Below are positions 12,780-25,380 of a stretch of DNA of 64,000 nucleotides, in pieces. Position numbers and translations under genes: made by a program. The notes below the pieces were generated by a model that was not told where the DNA came from, did no database searches, and was given only the letters and a program-made list of their open reading frames with translations. The first letter of the stretch is position 1; every line of letters begins with the position of its first letter. This DNA comes from Gnetum montanum. Taxonomy: Eukaryota > Streptophyta > Gnetopsida > Gnetales > Gnetaceae. The stretch covers positions 464,452 to 528,451 of the forward strand of contig MNCI01002192.1 of assembly GCA_015680685.1 (NCBI GenBank), written 5' to 3'.

Positions 12780-13940
12780 TGTTTGTCTTGAAGGGAACTT
12801 GAATGGAGTGGATGCAGAGGATGAGGAAGAAGTAGGGTTATCAATCACATAAGTCTATGAGGGCTTTGTAGCACTATTGGTTCATAAGAATGGTCCTTTT
12901 TGGGATTTTATTTCTGAACTACTCAACTAAGGAGTTGATTGTAAGTTAACAGCCCTACTAGCATTATGTTGCTATGGCCAGGCTAGAATTTTTTCATGCA
13001 TTGATGGAGCAACTAGTAATTGAGTTGACGATGGAGGAACATGTGTGAAGAATTGGAAGGGTAATAAGGAAATGGGGATTCCCCTACTGGAGATTGGGCT
13101 CTGTACAACTTGGGAGGATAGTAGTGATGCTGAAATGAAGCATGATTGAAAGATTCATGTAGAAAAATGGCCTGCTAAACATAGTACCCATATGGATTAG
13201 GCTACCAATCAAGGTACTACTACCTTGCTAGTGGCATCCTTCATGATTGTAGATGCTACCACTAATGGTGCTGCTCATAAGGTTGTGGTGGAGCTTCACT
13301 TGCATAACAAGTGTTTTGTTGATGGAACTACCTTGGGTTACCTTGTGGATAAGGTAATCTTCTAGATGCTTACCTTCTTGCCAGTCTAAGATTTAAAGTA
13401 TACACCCTCGACTCCTGCAAGTGTGACACAATGAGGCAAAATTCCTTAGGATGCTCATATTGGCAGATGTCATACCCATCCTCATCATCTACTTTAGACT
13501 CCACAACCTCCTCTACTATAGCAACCATGCCCTTACCCCTTTGATGGCATACTAAGCTTCCTTTCTTTTCCTATGATCATGATCACTACTTTGCTCTTTG
13601 GTTGCCTCTGTTATTTTGAAAGTAGTTTGAAAATTTTCATCTAAAGAGACCTACATTATATCTACCTTAGCTAAAATTTTAGAGGTAGATTTCTAAATCG
13701 ATAAGGTCTTTCATTGCATCACCTCATCAAGTAGTGCCTCCTCCTGATTGTTATAAAACCAAACCTTCCATTTTCTAATGGAAGGATCCCAATTATATTC
13801 CTTAGCACTTTTCCATTTTATCAACTTTCATTCTTTCTTTAAAACCTACTCTATTAGCCTTTGAATCTGATGCACCCCAAATTTTGAAAATATCCCTTCA
13901 GCATAGACTGTAAGATTTCTCTATCTTTCTATGAGAAGAT
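12780..13940 (-). pseudogene. Element B gag C-terminal half
   Basis: Minus-strand frames match the C-terminal half of element A gag. They include a variant of the Cys/His box (DICQYEHPKEFC, first Cys replaced by Tyr) near 13460, followed by HLQESRVYTLN and a Gln/Tyr/Pro-rich tail. The N-terminal half is missing because LTR C2 abuts at 13941. Stops are frequent. Confidence 0.65.
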
Positions 13941-16210
13941 TGTTGGCAACCATTTGGGACACGACCGCCAACGAAGTGTCCTCGAACAGGATTTAGGTGC
14001 CTGCTAGTCTCTGGTAACACCAAGGCCCAGATACCTCCAAATAAACTTAGTATTTAATGTGAGTATGTGTGTGTTCTATTGCGGCGTGCAGTTGTGAGAA
14101 ATGTAACGATTGCGTTGTGTGTAAACTACAAATGACTTACTTTAAAGAGATTCAGCCAACTTTGCCAAGTACTATGAGTTGTTGAAAGTTTCCTATTTTG
14201 TTCAACTGCCTAATCTATGCGGTCCTTATAATACCTACTTGTAACAAATAAGATTTTGCAAAAACATTTGAGCACAACTCCGCAAATCTACTCCTAATTT
14301 TCCCCAGAGAAAGAGATAGTTCCACAAGAAAACTAGAAATAGAGCAAGATTCGATGGAAATAGACAGAAAAGAAAAGAAAGCAGATTTGTGTAGACCTCA
14401 AATATTTCAACAAGGTAAAATGACACGAGTAAACACTTCGCAATAAAGCTATCCCAAATTCAATATCTACGAATTGTTCAAACTTCCAAGGCTCAAACAA
14501 GCAATATCTTCAAGACAATCCTACTATGCTACCAAAAATTGCTGCGTAAACTACCACGTACGAGACTCCATTTTGACTAGATAATAGATGTCAATGATTG
14601 CATTCAAACAGAACCTTTGAAAGACTTGACAATTTCTAATTGAAATATCATAGAAATTCACTTTAAAGATAAAAAGAAGCTATTCTGGTCCCATCAAAAT
14701 ACCAAAGATTTTCTGAACCCTCTTGACTATTGAATTGTTCAACGGCGTGACTACAAACAGAGGCTCTCTTACAAAAATCCCAATAGCAGTTCCTATACGT
14801 TGCACAATAACAAAATTCACTACTAAAATGCTCTTAAGGCTTTTAAACACAAGCGCTTCTATGGCAAAATTTTAATAGAAATTTCTATCGGGCAACAAGA
14901 ACAATAAGAGCAATCTAAAAATTCTAAAATTACTTGCCAAGGATGATACTATCTAAACCACTAGCTAAACAATTTAAACAAAACAAAAATAAAACATAAC
15001 TCACAAGACTATGACAAAGAGGCTGAAATCTTTTCTTTAGCAAGCCATCTTACAAGTAATCTTCTTTACAAATCTTCTTTACAAATGCTCTTCTCAAGAC
15101 CCCAAAGTGTGTCTTCAAGTGAGAGCCTAAGTGTTAACTAGTAGCCTTCCAAAGTGTGATGTATGAGACCTCCCAAAAGTCTTTTCTTCATAATCTCATC
15201 CTCCTTGACCCCTGAAGCCTTTTTATAGGGTTCAAAGGTAGGTAGGGAAGTTACATATTCAAAAATATCTCACCTAACTTCTCTCCCAAGTAACCTGGCC
15301 AACCAATTAGGAGATTACTTGCCAAACAAGTTAGGAGGTTACTTGTCCAACAAGTTAGGTAAGTTACAACAATTTTGGGTGATTGCAACCACCAAAGAGA
15401 TAAAAATGCTGCATCTAACACGTGTCCCATTTAGTTGACAAGTGGCCATTGTGGAGATAAAAAGGCTATAGTTGACAAGTGTCCTTTTTAATGGTTACAA
15501 ACATCATGGATTAAGGCTAGGAAGTTACAACTTCCACATAAAGTTACAATTATATAAATAAAAGCTATAGCTGGAAATGTCCATAAATCCCCCTTTTTAT
15601 AAAATAGCTATACATATAACTTTATATATGTATATTTAGGAACAACATAAAGATCAATAAATAGAATTTGTTCATCTATCTCCCCTTGGCCATGCTACAG
15701 AATAATTTGGAGAGGCTTGTGCGGCCTCCTTTACAAGCAATTAGACGAAAGTCCTCTTCATTCCCACATATTTGGCATATTTCTGATAAACTGGAGCTTC
15801 ATTCCCTCGAATAACTGCATCATGAGCATCGATCTCTTATCCAAACTCATTTTCAAAAGGTTTCATAACGTTTTGTTGTAGCATTTATTAGCTCCTAATT
15901 GTGCAATTCTCTTTGCTGCATAAGTCACCCAACCCTCAGGCCGAGCATCCAAATATTCCCTTGTTAATATTGTGGTGATGTTACAATACTTTAGGATATG
16001 AAAATACTACTTTGCAATGGTCCACAATACGTGCCTCAAGCCCCAAAGCATTTCTTCTCACGCATTTCCCACACGGTGTTGAGAACCAGAAACCCTGAAG
16101 ATCGGTGCAGCAGCGGGGGACTCGCTCCAGACTCAACAGCACCAGATCGCAGCCATGGTTGGGCAGAGATGAATGTTTTTTATATCCGTTTTTGATTCAA
16201 TCCTGGTGGA
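13941..16210 (-). repeat. Family C LTR (copy C2), about 2.2 kb, inverted to C1
   Basis: The left edge is 13941, where the minus-strand LTR end reads GCCAACA against element B gag. A minus-strand TATA-like box (CCCTATAAAAAGG) lies near 15220, placing R/U5 on the left. The first 400 bp match C1 (1-406) in inverse orientation. The right edge near 16210 is inferred from where homology to the A-type LTR starts. The GC-richer part 16060-16180 may belong to this LTR or to another sequence. No internal region of family C is visible. Confidence 0.55.
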
Positions 16211-16214
16211 ATTA

Positions 16215-16580
16215 GTTGAAAAATAAATAAAATTCCTATTTAGCCTATTCCATGCACTACTAGGTTTATCCAAGAAGTTCGTCTTTATTTCCATACACAA
16301 ATATGTGTTCAGGTACAATATCTGCTTGAATAAAGATCCGTTCACTTTGGAGCTCCTACTGCGGGCACATGAAAATATTCTATCTCTAGAGAGGTAAAAC
16401 TACCAGAGTTTCCCTAAGGTCTAGATCTAAAGGGGAAAACAAGGGAGAGCCACCTCTTATTTATAGACTTGACGGTAGACCACGATATTGTGTACGCGAT
16501 ATTGTAGGGGAGGATGTGATATCGCATGGGATGCAATATCGCGGCCCATGCGATATCATATCCCATCAAAAGCCATGATC
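16215..16580 (-). repeat. Partial A-type LTR, 3' LTR position of element E
   Basis: This is homologous to 4960-5290, including a minus-strand TATA box at 16456-16466 and the CGATATCG-type array at about 16480-16565, which is more eroded here. The U5 part is missing because family C sequence takes over on the left. It differs in U3 array from the 5' LTR of the same stretch (20585-21777). Confidence 0.65.
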
Positions 16581-17797
16581 AAAAAACATTATGCAAGTGG
16601 GTCATTCCCAAAGTAGGCTCCTTCCATAATGCCCTTTCATAAGCACTTCCATAGATGTCCCTGGGCACCTTAAAAGTTAGATTTAGATCATGCCTTTTTT
16701 GAAAACAACACACAACTACCTTTGTTAGGATTCTACACTATAGTACACAAAATCATTAGAACCATAATTGCATACAGCAATAAGGTGAATAATGGGATGA
16801 GAAGGGATTGTAGAGATTGGGATGTAAGGTACTTGACCATGTCCACAATCGGTTCTTATGTCAACTATGATTCAAATAATTATCATACCTATTAATCCAA
16901 GTTTCATACCAAGTCCATACCATTAACAATGGCCTCGCATTAATGTGTTCCATCATACCTACCATCACGAGTCCATAATAATCATAGAGAATGAGCGTTA
17001 CTTCAAAAAGAGAAGAAAGAAGAAGAGGGAAGGGCCTTAGTTAGATGGGTGCCTTCAAGCATGGGTAACATGTCTTTCCAGTTTCATAACTAGTGCTTGT
17101 AGCCTATTATTATGTCTAAGGGATGTGCTTTTAATTTTCATTAATTTTTTTCTTTTTCTCACTCTCTTTCTTTCTTATTTTTTTCTTTTCTTTTTTTCTT
17201 TCTTTCTCTCTCCTTTTTTTCTTTCTTTCTCTCTCCTTTTTTTATGGGAATCACACCATGCAAAGGCATGCTTCCTATTTATTGGTCAACAATAGGAATG
17301 ATGATATGTTCCTAGAGAAGTCATAAACCACAAGAAGGAAACCAAGAAGAGAATCCAAAAATCCTCTTGAGGTCACACCCTTTTCTATTCCCACTTGGTC
17401 TTTTCCCTTTTCTTCAAGGCATAATGATAAGACCTCTTATATATAGAAATGAAGGGATGGATTATGTGGTCATAATTCTTTACACAATTGTTTAACCAAT
17501 CATCTTAATAGCATACGAAAAAAAAATCCAACACATGGTCTTGACTTCTGCATCATGATTGACAACATTGTTATTAACAAAGACATAGTAGACATTCATA
17601 AAACATAAAGGAAATAACTTAATAAAAGAGAAAATTATAAAGAACAAAATAATAATAAGAAATGAAAAACATACTAATAATTGAAAAAATTTTGAAGAAA
17701 TAGGAAAATAATCAAAAATTGTAAAACAAAATAGTGAAATTGCACTTATTAGTTCTTGATTTAAGATGGGGCATCTCCCCCACAACTAAACTCCTAG
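16581..17797 (-). other. Non-coding 3' internal region of element E
   Basis: No gene was seen. The block 17040-17290 matches 8360-8590 of element B and the inverse of 48720-48900 of element D. A pyrimidine run at 17146-17243 (TTTC and CT units, with one 24-bp unit duplicated) sits inside it. The post-pol purine motif, eroded, is near 17770. The hydrophobic minus frame at 17492-17785 comes from AT-rich non-coding sequence. Confidence 0.55.
17146..17243 (+). repeat. CT-rich microsatellite
   Basis: This is an almost pure pyrimidine tract on the plus strand, built of CTTT and CTCT units, with the block CTTTCTTTCTCTCTCC repeated twice near its right end. It lies in the 3' non-coding part of element E. 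Confidence 0.85.
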
Positions 17798-20440
17798 GTG
17801 AGCATTCAAAAAATGGACCACACATTCCCTTGGTTATACACCATAAGTTTTCCATTTATCACCTTTAATGATTTAAGTTTTCACTTGGTAGCACATTTAA
17901 CATTGATGATAATCACGTTTCAATCATTTGAATACACATCTTTAGCTAGACTAGAAGGTGTTTTCTTTTTAGGAGGTGTAGAAATATTTCCTTATTTATT
18001 TCCTATTTTAGTTCTTGTGTCTCCTTGTTTAGCATCTTCTTTTGGTGTATAGTTAGAGTGTAACATGTTCTTTTCTAGGTTCTCTATTTCATTCATTTTC
18101 ATAGGATAAGAACTAAGAAGTGGATTGGATGTTTCTATGCATCTTTTAAATGATTTTGTATTCTCATTTTTGAGCCACTGGGTGTCTTTAGTTTAGTGGC
18201 TACTATATAGGCTTAGTTTTTTACACACACTTATTTCTTAACATTTTTGTGGATTAGTATAGGAATTTTGTTAATACTTTAAACTTTCGGCCCATAACTA
18301 TACCTTTCATCATTATTAGTAATGCATGGAATTTTCAGTCTCTCTACAATGATAGGTTCATCTTTTATGTTTTGTGTCAAAGTGGTAATGGTTGTTGGCT
18401 TTTGCATAGGATTAGGAGACATTGATTTTGTGAGGAAGGGGGTTACACTAGATTGTCCTTATGCTAGTTTTGATGAGCTAGTAGGTCTACTAGTTTTATT
18501 CAAATGTGGAAACTACCTTAAAGAAAGGACATTTCTAAGATTTTTTTTGAGATCTACTAACATTATCATTCACTTGTATGTTAACAACACAAGTGGCATT
18601 CCTTTGTTGAGACTTTGGTACCAATCCTTCCTGCATTATAGTGACATATGTTGGAGGGAAGTATGAGAGTATTGAGGATGTGACAGATGATCCCATAAGA
18701 GATGTTGTGGTTGATAATATTTAGGAGAGTAGTAGTGTCAATTTGAGGTAGAGGAAGTAGAACCATTTGTAGAAGCAAGTTGTTGAACATAGTATCCACA
18801 AGTGTTTGACTAGCAATAAGGGTATTGCTAGTTTGTTGATGGTGTTCCCCACAACCGTGGGTTTTACTATTATGGTTAATAGTAGTTTTAAGGTTGATAA
18901 GAAGTCCCATTGGGATAGTGCTATTGGTTGTAGGATTTTCTATAATTACCTTGTGTTTAAGGTAATCTCCTAGGCATTTTCTTTTCTACAAACTAGGGAT
19001 TTAAAGTAAAAGCCCCAAACTCTTGTAGATGTAAAATAACTAGGTAATAGCCCTTTGGATGTTCATATTGGAAAATGTCACATTTATCATCCGCTTCTAT
19101 ATATGGGTCTATAAGATCTTCTACTACAACTATTTTCCCCTTTTTTCGATAATTGTTCTTACATGTTTCTTTGTTCTTCTTCCTCTTCTTGTTTTGATCA
19201 CCTAATCCTTTTTTCTTTACCTTCTCCTCTATGATTTTCAAGTTGGCTATAACTTTTTCATTCATCAAATTCCACATCTTATCTACCCTTTCTTTAATAT
19301 CAGTGATAGAATTTTGTATTGCCAAGGCTTTGTGTGAATCAACTTATCAAAAGTTACCTCTTTTTCCTAAAGAGTTGGATCCCAGCTATATTCCTCTAAA
19401 CTCTTCCTTTTACATAGCTCTCCTTCTTCTTTTCATACTTGCTCACCCAGCCTTTGTATCTAATGGGCTCTCAATTCTAATAATAATCCTTGGGCATAGA
19501 TCCCAAGGGTCTTCTTAATTTTGTTACAAAGTCCATCAATGATGTGAAGAAGCTACTCTTTTTGAGAAAAATCATGGCTTTAACATCTATGTAGTAGAGA
19601 ATAGTATCTATCCAAGGATTCATAGTTTTCTTACATCCATGCTTGGATTTATTTTCTTAGATTGGACACTCTTTCATAGGTTTGGTATTTTTCATTGAAG
19701 AGTTCAACATTATGGACCACCAATGGATTGAATCTTGTTCCAACAATCAATACCAACTTTTAGCTTCTTCTATTAGTGTCCTAGGAAACAGCTTAAGCTT
19801 TTGACACCTACTTTCAATGTTTTATAAGGTGCAACCATCATGGAAATCTTGTAAATTATGTAAGGGAAAAAATTATAGCCTCCATTAAATTTAGAAATGC
19901 AGCTTTCTCTTTGATGCTTATGAGGTATTTAAACTACCTCCCTAATTTCTATCATGCTCTTAGTAGCCAACAAGGGTTCATCATCATTAAACATGTCATG
20001 GTGATAATCTATATTTATATTTTTCTAATAGTGATGGCCTTGTCTATGCTCACTTTTATGTCTTTCATCTTGTCTTTAATCCCTATTTCTATCTTCATCT
20101 CAAGAACTTAGTAAAGCTTTATCTCTGTACCTATGTTCACCTTCATCATAACTAGACATTGAAGATGAAGAGGAAGATGATGAATTGGGGAAATCACCAT
20201 GGCTTCTATATCTCCCCCTATGGTCCCTTAATTTATCTCTTCTAGGTTTGGAGGAGGTCCTATACCTTAAGGTCCTCCTTGTTCTAGGACTTGTTCCATC
20301 CCCTCTAGGATTATCTACATCAGTTGAATGTAGTCTTTGAATGTTGCATGGGTCTAAATGAGCATATGAGATCCTTGATTCACTCCAATTCTCTTCAATA
20401 TAGATCCTAGTATTTTTTCCTACTAGTATCCTCCTCATGT
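17798..20440 (-). pseudogene. Element E gag and linker; RT to integrase deleted
   Basis: On the minus strand, gag begins with a Ser/Arg/Asp-rich segment (20438-20100, with a run of eight Ser). The gag core follows (about 19900-19500), then a Lys-rich part and the Cys/His box as CDIFQYEHPKGY (about 19070), where two Cys are lost, and then a Gln-rich tail to about 18580. Only eroded protease C-terminus and pre-RT linker remain (18350-17810, with a VIIN-type segment near 17890). From there the sequence passes straight to the post-pol motif, so RT, RNase H and integrase are gone. The element would be non-autonomous even if open. Confidence 0.68.
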
Positions 20441-20563
20441 GATGGATTATTGGCCCTATGTAAAGGAGACATGTTTTTAATTAATAATGTGTGTGACTTA
20501 AAATATTATTTTTTTTAAAGATAAGTCGTTAATGCTTTTACAATAATTTTTTAAAATATAACT

Positions 20564-20584
20564 AATCCCCAGCAATGACACCAA
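20564..20584 (-). other. Primer binding site of element E
   Basis: The minus strand after the LTR end (CATCA) reads TTGGTGTCATTGCTGGGGAT. It is a degenerate form of the site in element A, at the same distance from the LTR. Confidence 0.7.
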
Positions 20585-21777
20585 TGATGAGTTGTGGGTA
20601 CCCCCTCCACCCAACCATATGAATCACAAGTGTTCACATGTAATCAAGTCAAATTTCATGAATGGAACAAGTGTGGTATTTAGAATGTTAAGCATTGATC
20701 ACAGGTTGCTATCTTCCCACTTGGCCTAGTGGTAGCTTTGTCACATATGATTAGTCCCAAGTAAGGCATATGATTATTGATGTTGTGCAACCCTTAATAT
20801 AATTCAATAATCATGTAGAAATTAATTAATTAAACTAATTAATAACAAGAAGATAAATCCTAAACTATCATGAGGGTAATGAGTGTCAATCCCAAACTCG
20901 TCATACACATCTTGAACTCACATACCCACTACTAGAATTAACAAGTGTTATGTTACTGGGCAAACCAAGTAATAACACTAATTGGATTACCAAGAAAATA
21001 TGTGTTTACATTCAAAACTAGTTGTGCTCATTCCACTAATTGATTAACATGTGTGGAAATGTAAATATTAACTAAGTGCATAGAAAATAAATTGCATTAA
21101 AAGTAAATCTCTTCTAAGTCAAAGTTCTATAATGAATATGAATCAATCTCAATCTTATTTTCATTCATGGAATGTGTTCAATTATAATTCCACTCAAATA
21201 AGATGTCATACAACTAAATCAAATCCACATTGTAGGCACTCACTAACTATTTACTAACATTATGAAATAAAACTACTAGAATCTGGCTACACTACTGACT
21301 AAATGCTGCTAAATATGCTACAAGTGCTCATATATTTATATGAAAATTCAAGCACTATGTCAACAAGGATGTGTTAATGCATTTAGATACATCAATAGGG
21401 ATGCATTGATGAGGATGTGTCGAAGAGGATGCATTAATGGGAATGCATTGACGAGAATGCATTGATAGAGATGTGTCAATGAGGATGTGTCAACAAGGCT
21501 GCATCAATGCATCTAAGATGCATTACCCATTAATGCATCAACATATTTTTATCCACACATATGCATCGATGCATCTAATATGCATAGATGGGAATGCCTC
21601 GATGAGGCTTCATTAATGGAAATGCATCAAAGAAGTTTCCCAACATATGATGTGTCATCAATACACTTCTTTTAAGTAAGAGAAATTTTAATCTAGTTAA
21701 CTCAAAAAACTAAGTAGGATCATCTCAAACAAATATTTAACAAAAATAAAATTCATCTTCTCTACTTAAAAGAAACA
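20585..21777 (-). repeat. 5' LTR of element E with ATGCAT-type U3 array
   Basis: The LTR is about 1193 bp, from TG at 21777-21776 (TGTTTCT, as in element D) to CA at 20585. The TATA box is at 21331-21340 on the minus strand. A dense array of ATGCAT/GATGAG-like units fills about 21355-21665 directly upstream of the TATA box. The backbone outside the array is recognisably the same LTR superfamily as A, D and F. Confidence 0.72.
21355..21665 (-). repeat. U3 array of ATGCAT-core units
   Basis: More than a dozen imperfect units of about 16-18 bp contain ATGCAT (a palindrome) or ATGTGT, joined by TGATGAG-like spacers. There is no constant repeat-spacer structure, so it is not a CRISPR array. It occupies the same place as the CGATATCG array in LTR A. 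Confidence 0.75.
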
Positions 21778-22088
21778 TACCTTAATAAGAAACTAGCAAT
21801 GAGCATAAATCCTATGACCTAGTTAAAGATTTAAAAAGAGTTAATGTCAAAATTTCAATGTATGATCTTTTATACTTCAAGGAAATGAAAGATGTAATCA
21901 AAAATATGATTATCATGGCTGAAACTAAAAAAGAAAAATCTCCTACAACTAAAAAACAAGTTCATTTCATAAAAAGTCCTAATTCTCTATCAATATAAAA
22001 TTCAAGCAATTTCCTCCTAACAAAGAAATATCAACCTTCTTTACTAACAACCTTGATCATTTTTAGTAAAAATGTTTATAACTATTAA

Positions 22089-22277
22089 ATGGATTCTGGT
22101 GCAATCATTAGTGTCATGTTATTAGAAATTTGTAAAATTTTAGAAGGTAAAATGCTACCCCAAACAAGAAGTCTCATCCAACTTGATGGGTCTAATGTTT
22201 CTATGATAGGTTCCTTAAAAGAAATAAATGTGAAACTTCAACAATACCTAGTTTCACATGCTAGATTGATATTTTAG
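22089..22277 (+). pseudogene. Element G protease remnant
   Basis: The open segment begins MDSGAIISVML, with the DSGA active site of retroviral-type aspartic proteases. A later stretch MIGSLKEINVKL fits the flap and following strand. It is short because a stop follows. A charged Lys-rich segment just upstream (21840-22000) would be the gag tail. This protease has the canonical DSG, unlike the DLGS of elements A and B. Confidence 0.6.
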
Positions 22278-22779
22278 TGGTAGATATGCAACCAACCTAT
22301 GGTGTTTTCTTATCTCAAATATTTGGAGCCTATTTTTTAGGCTTCTTTAGTTTACATTTTTTAGAATTATTAATCTCATTAAAGAAGAATCTTAATATGT
22401 TTTTATACATATAGAACCTTTTTATAAACATGTGGTTACTATGTTTAACCAAAAAAATGAATCTCTTGAAAACTAAAATAATAATCTCTTTATTAGAGTT
22501 ATTACATTTGGCATTAGTAATTATGTTATAAATGATAATACAAGCACAAATATAAAAAGTAATCCTATTACTCATACATATTCCATATAATAATTTTGAA
22601 CTTTTACAAAATTTGAAGAAAATTATAAAGATACCTTACCTTAGCATTAACATGATGAAAAAACTTTTCTTTTGGAGATCCTCCACCATTAGGAAAGGAC
22701 AAAAATATCAACAAGATTTTAATCATTAAAAAATTAGAAGATTACCCAATCTTTGATTATGATCATGTTTGCATTGATC

Positions 22780-23176
22780 AAACAACAATTGTTTCTAATT
22801 ATACTAACTTAAATACTTGGATATCAAGTATGAATGAAGCCTCTTTAAAGAAATGATGTGGGGCTAGAATCATGCTTATACCACGTAGTGAAGCTTCAAT
22901 ACTAAAAGTTATTAATTTCACTAAACTAATGATAAATAATATGGTTGAGTATGAAGTGCTTATACATAAGATCAAAGTGACTCTCAATTTATGGTAAATC
23001 AAATTAATGAAATTTTTGAAAACAAAGATTTAACTATGAAAACATATAAATCTTACATTCTTGAACTCTTCAAGGGCTTTGATCAAATATCCATTAAACA
23101 TGTTTCTAGAGAAGAAAATTATATAAACAATGTATTAGCTCAAATAGCAAGTACTTTAGATGTTCCATATCAATAA
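22780..23176 (+). pseudogene. Element G additional RNase H remnant, upstream of RT
   Basis: Two halves can be read. The first contains CGARIMLIPRSEA and NNMVEYEVLIHKI, the strand and helix carrying the catalytic Glu of RNase HI-like folds. The second, 22991-23173, has NQINEIFENKDLTMKTYKSY and ISIKHVSREENYINNVLAQI, matching the C-terminal part of the extra RNase H of Tat-type elements. A stop separates them. It lies about 400 bp upstream of RT; in the Tat elements I know of, it follows the RT-linked RNase H. Confidence 0.6.
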
Positions 23177-23599
23177 AATGTTTGGGATTCTAAAATTATC
23201 ATTGAAAGGGTTAATGTTACTCTATTCCAAATAATATCCTTTCCTTCTAAGTTTTTTATGATGATTACCATTTTTATATATATATTTTTTTCTATAGATG
23301 AATTTAGTCATAAATGTCTCAAAAATTTTCAAATTAATAAAGGAGATATATTAAAAGATAGGATATTTTTAAATAAAATCTCTCCTAAAATAGCAACAAG
23401 GAAGGCTTTATTTGATGACTTACATATAAAAACTAAAGATACATCAAAAAAACTAACTAAAATAAAAATAATTCAAATCCAAATGAAAGGAAAAAACATC
23501 CTATTAAAATGGAAGCTCACTTACATACAAATGAAAAGCAAACTTTGATTGATTTGATCTTATCATGATGATGCATACTATACCACTTAAACCCCAAAT

Positions 23600-25380
23600 A
23601 AAACCATTTAGGTAAAAATTTAAACCTGATAACCCCAAGATTGAAACACTAATGAAAGTAGAAATTGATTAACTAGTAGAATTTAAAATTATTTATCCTA
23701 TGAGACAATTTAGTTAGATATAAAAATTCATATTAATTAGAAAATGAACTAGTGAATTACAATTATGTATTAATTTTTGTAACCTTAATACCTTTTGTGC
23801 TAAGGATAATTACCTAATTCCTCTTATGGAAGAACTATTGTAAATTATGATTGATGTGCAAATGTACTCACTTTTAGATAGATATTTAAGATATAATCAA
23901 ATTCTAGTAAAGAAAAAAGACCAATATAAGATTCCCTTTACAACAAAATGGAAAAATTTTCAATTTTTCAAATAGCCTTTGGTCTTATAAACATTGGCTC
24001 TATCTTTTAAAGAGCTATGGATAAAACCTTTGAAGGGTTGATAAATAAAGGCATTATTATTTATCTAGATGATTTAATGATCTTATCTAACAATTGAGAT
24101 ACTCACCTCCAAGACCTTATAAATGTTTTCACAAGATATAGATGATACAATGATATCCTAAACACTAAGAAATCTATTTTTGTTATTCAAAGTCATAAAT
24201 TTCTTGTCATCTAGTAACTAAACAAGAAATCATGATTGATCCCAAATGGGTAGATTTTATTTTACAAGTTATCCTTTTTCTATAACTGATTTAAGGGCTT
24301 TCTTTCTCAATATTAATTTTCTTAGAAGATTTATCCCCATTTATACTAAATTAGTTAAACCTTTAAATGACATGTTTAAGAAAAATAGTAGTATGCATTG
24401 GAAAATGGAATGAAATAAAACATTTCTTGCTATTAAATAAGCCAATATAGATGCTCCTGTCTTAGCTTCTCCATGGTATGAAAATGATTTTCTTTTATAT
24501 GCATCTCTAATGATATTATTGTTGCTACTATATTAACCAAAGATATCATTGATCAAGGTGAGAGACCTATAGCTTTCATGTCCATTCCTTTGAAAATTGT
24601 AGAATTAAAGTACTCATCCATAGAAAAATAATTATATGTTATTATTACAGTGATAAAGAAGTTTTATCATTATTTCTTAAGTGCTAAGGTTTTTATTATT
24701 ATTCCTGATTCAACCACCATTGTATTAGCCAAACTACTATATCCTAGTCAAAAATGTGCTAAATGGATTATGAAATTATAAGAGTATTATATTCAATGGA
24801 AAGTAGCCAAATTAGTTAGAGGAACTAATCTTATCAAGCTAATAGCTAAATCCTTAACTCTAGAAAAACATGACATATCTGAAGTTCAAGAATTGATACC
24901 TCTTCTCATACTATCTATTGAAGAAGATGATGATGTTCCATTTCCTCTTAATCAATTACATGATGCATGGTATGAAAATATTCATTTTTATTTAAATTTT
25001 AATCATTTTCATTCAAATTTACCTAGATATAAATGAAAACTATTATTATCTAAATATTCTAAGTTTACCTTAATTAGTAGTGAGTTATTTAAGAAAATTT
25101 CCAAAGGAGTATATGCTAAATTTTTAGACAAAAATCAAGCTAGTGTTACCATAAAGTAGTTACATGAAGAAGGACATATTCAAGATCATTTTCTAGTACA
25201 TAAAATTACAAGAGCATGTTACTTTTAGCCAACTATGATTAATGATGCTTACGACTTACTTAAAACTTGTGTTAAAGTTCAAATATTCAAAGGTAGAGAT
25301 TCAAAATGTTCAGCTCCTCTTTAGCCTATAATAAAAACTAGACTCTTCACACAATGGAATTTAGATTTATAAAAGTAATT
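23600..25380 (+). pseudogene. Element G RT, RNase H and integrase start
   Basis: RT is visible as LQLCINFCNLN, AKDNYLIPLMEELL (about 23780-23840) and IIIYLDDLMILS (24047-24080), in which YLDD is the catalytic box. The thumb and RNase H follow: NFLRRFIPIYTKLVKPLNDM (24310-24370), DAPVLASPWYENDFLLYA, and a Tyr-rich segment near 24600-24750. Next comes EEGHIQDHF, a weak HHCC start, then a CVKVQIF segment near 25280. The frame ends near 25380 in the early integrase. Many stops are present. Confidence 0.68.

Larger units (their letters stand above)
5373..13940 (-). mobile_element. Ty3/gypsy element B with accessory ORF after pol
   Basis: On the minus strand this holds part of gag (13940-12780), protease (about 12650-12349), RT, RNase H and integrase (about 11850-9150), a 1.8-kb non-coding spacer, and a decayed accessory ORF (7330-5440). 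A purine-rich tract follows at 5385-5373, against the LTR at 5372. Its own 5' end was removed where LTR C2 begins at 13941. The accessory ORF is also found in element F but not in D or E. Confidence 0.7.

Noticed and set aside
17492-17785. Hydrophobic 97-codon minus-strand ORF
   Set aside because: Lies in A-rich non-coding sequence after pol; the Phe/Ile/Leu content is a base-composition effect.
21355-21665. Regular short repeats that might suggest a CRISPR array
   Set aside because: Units vary in length and sequence, there are no constant spacers, and the array lies in an LTR U3 of a plant element.
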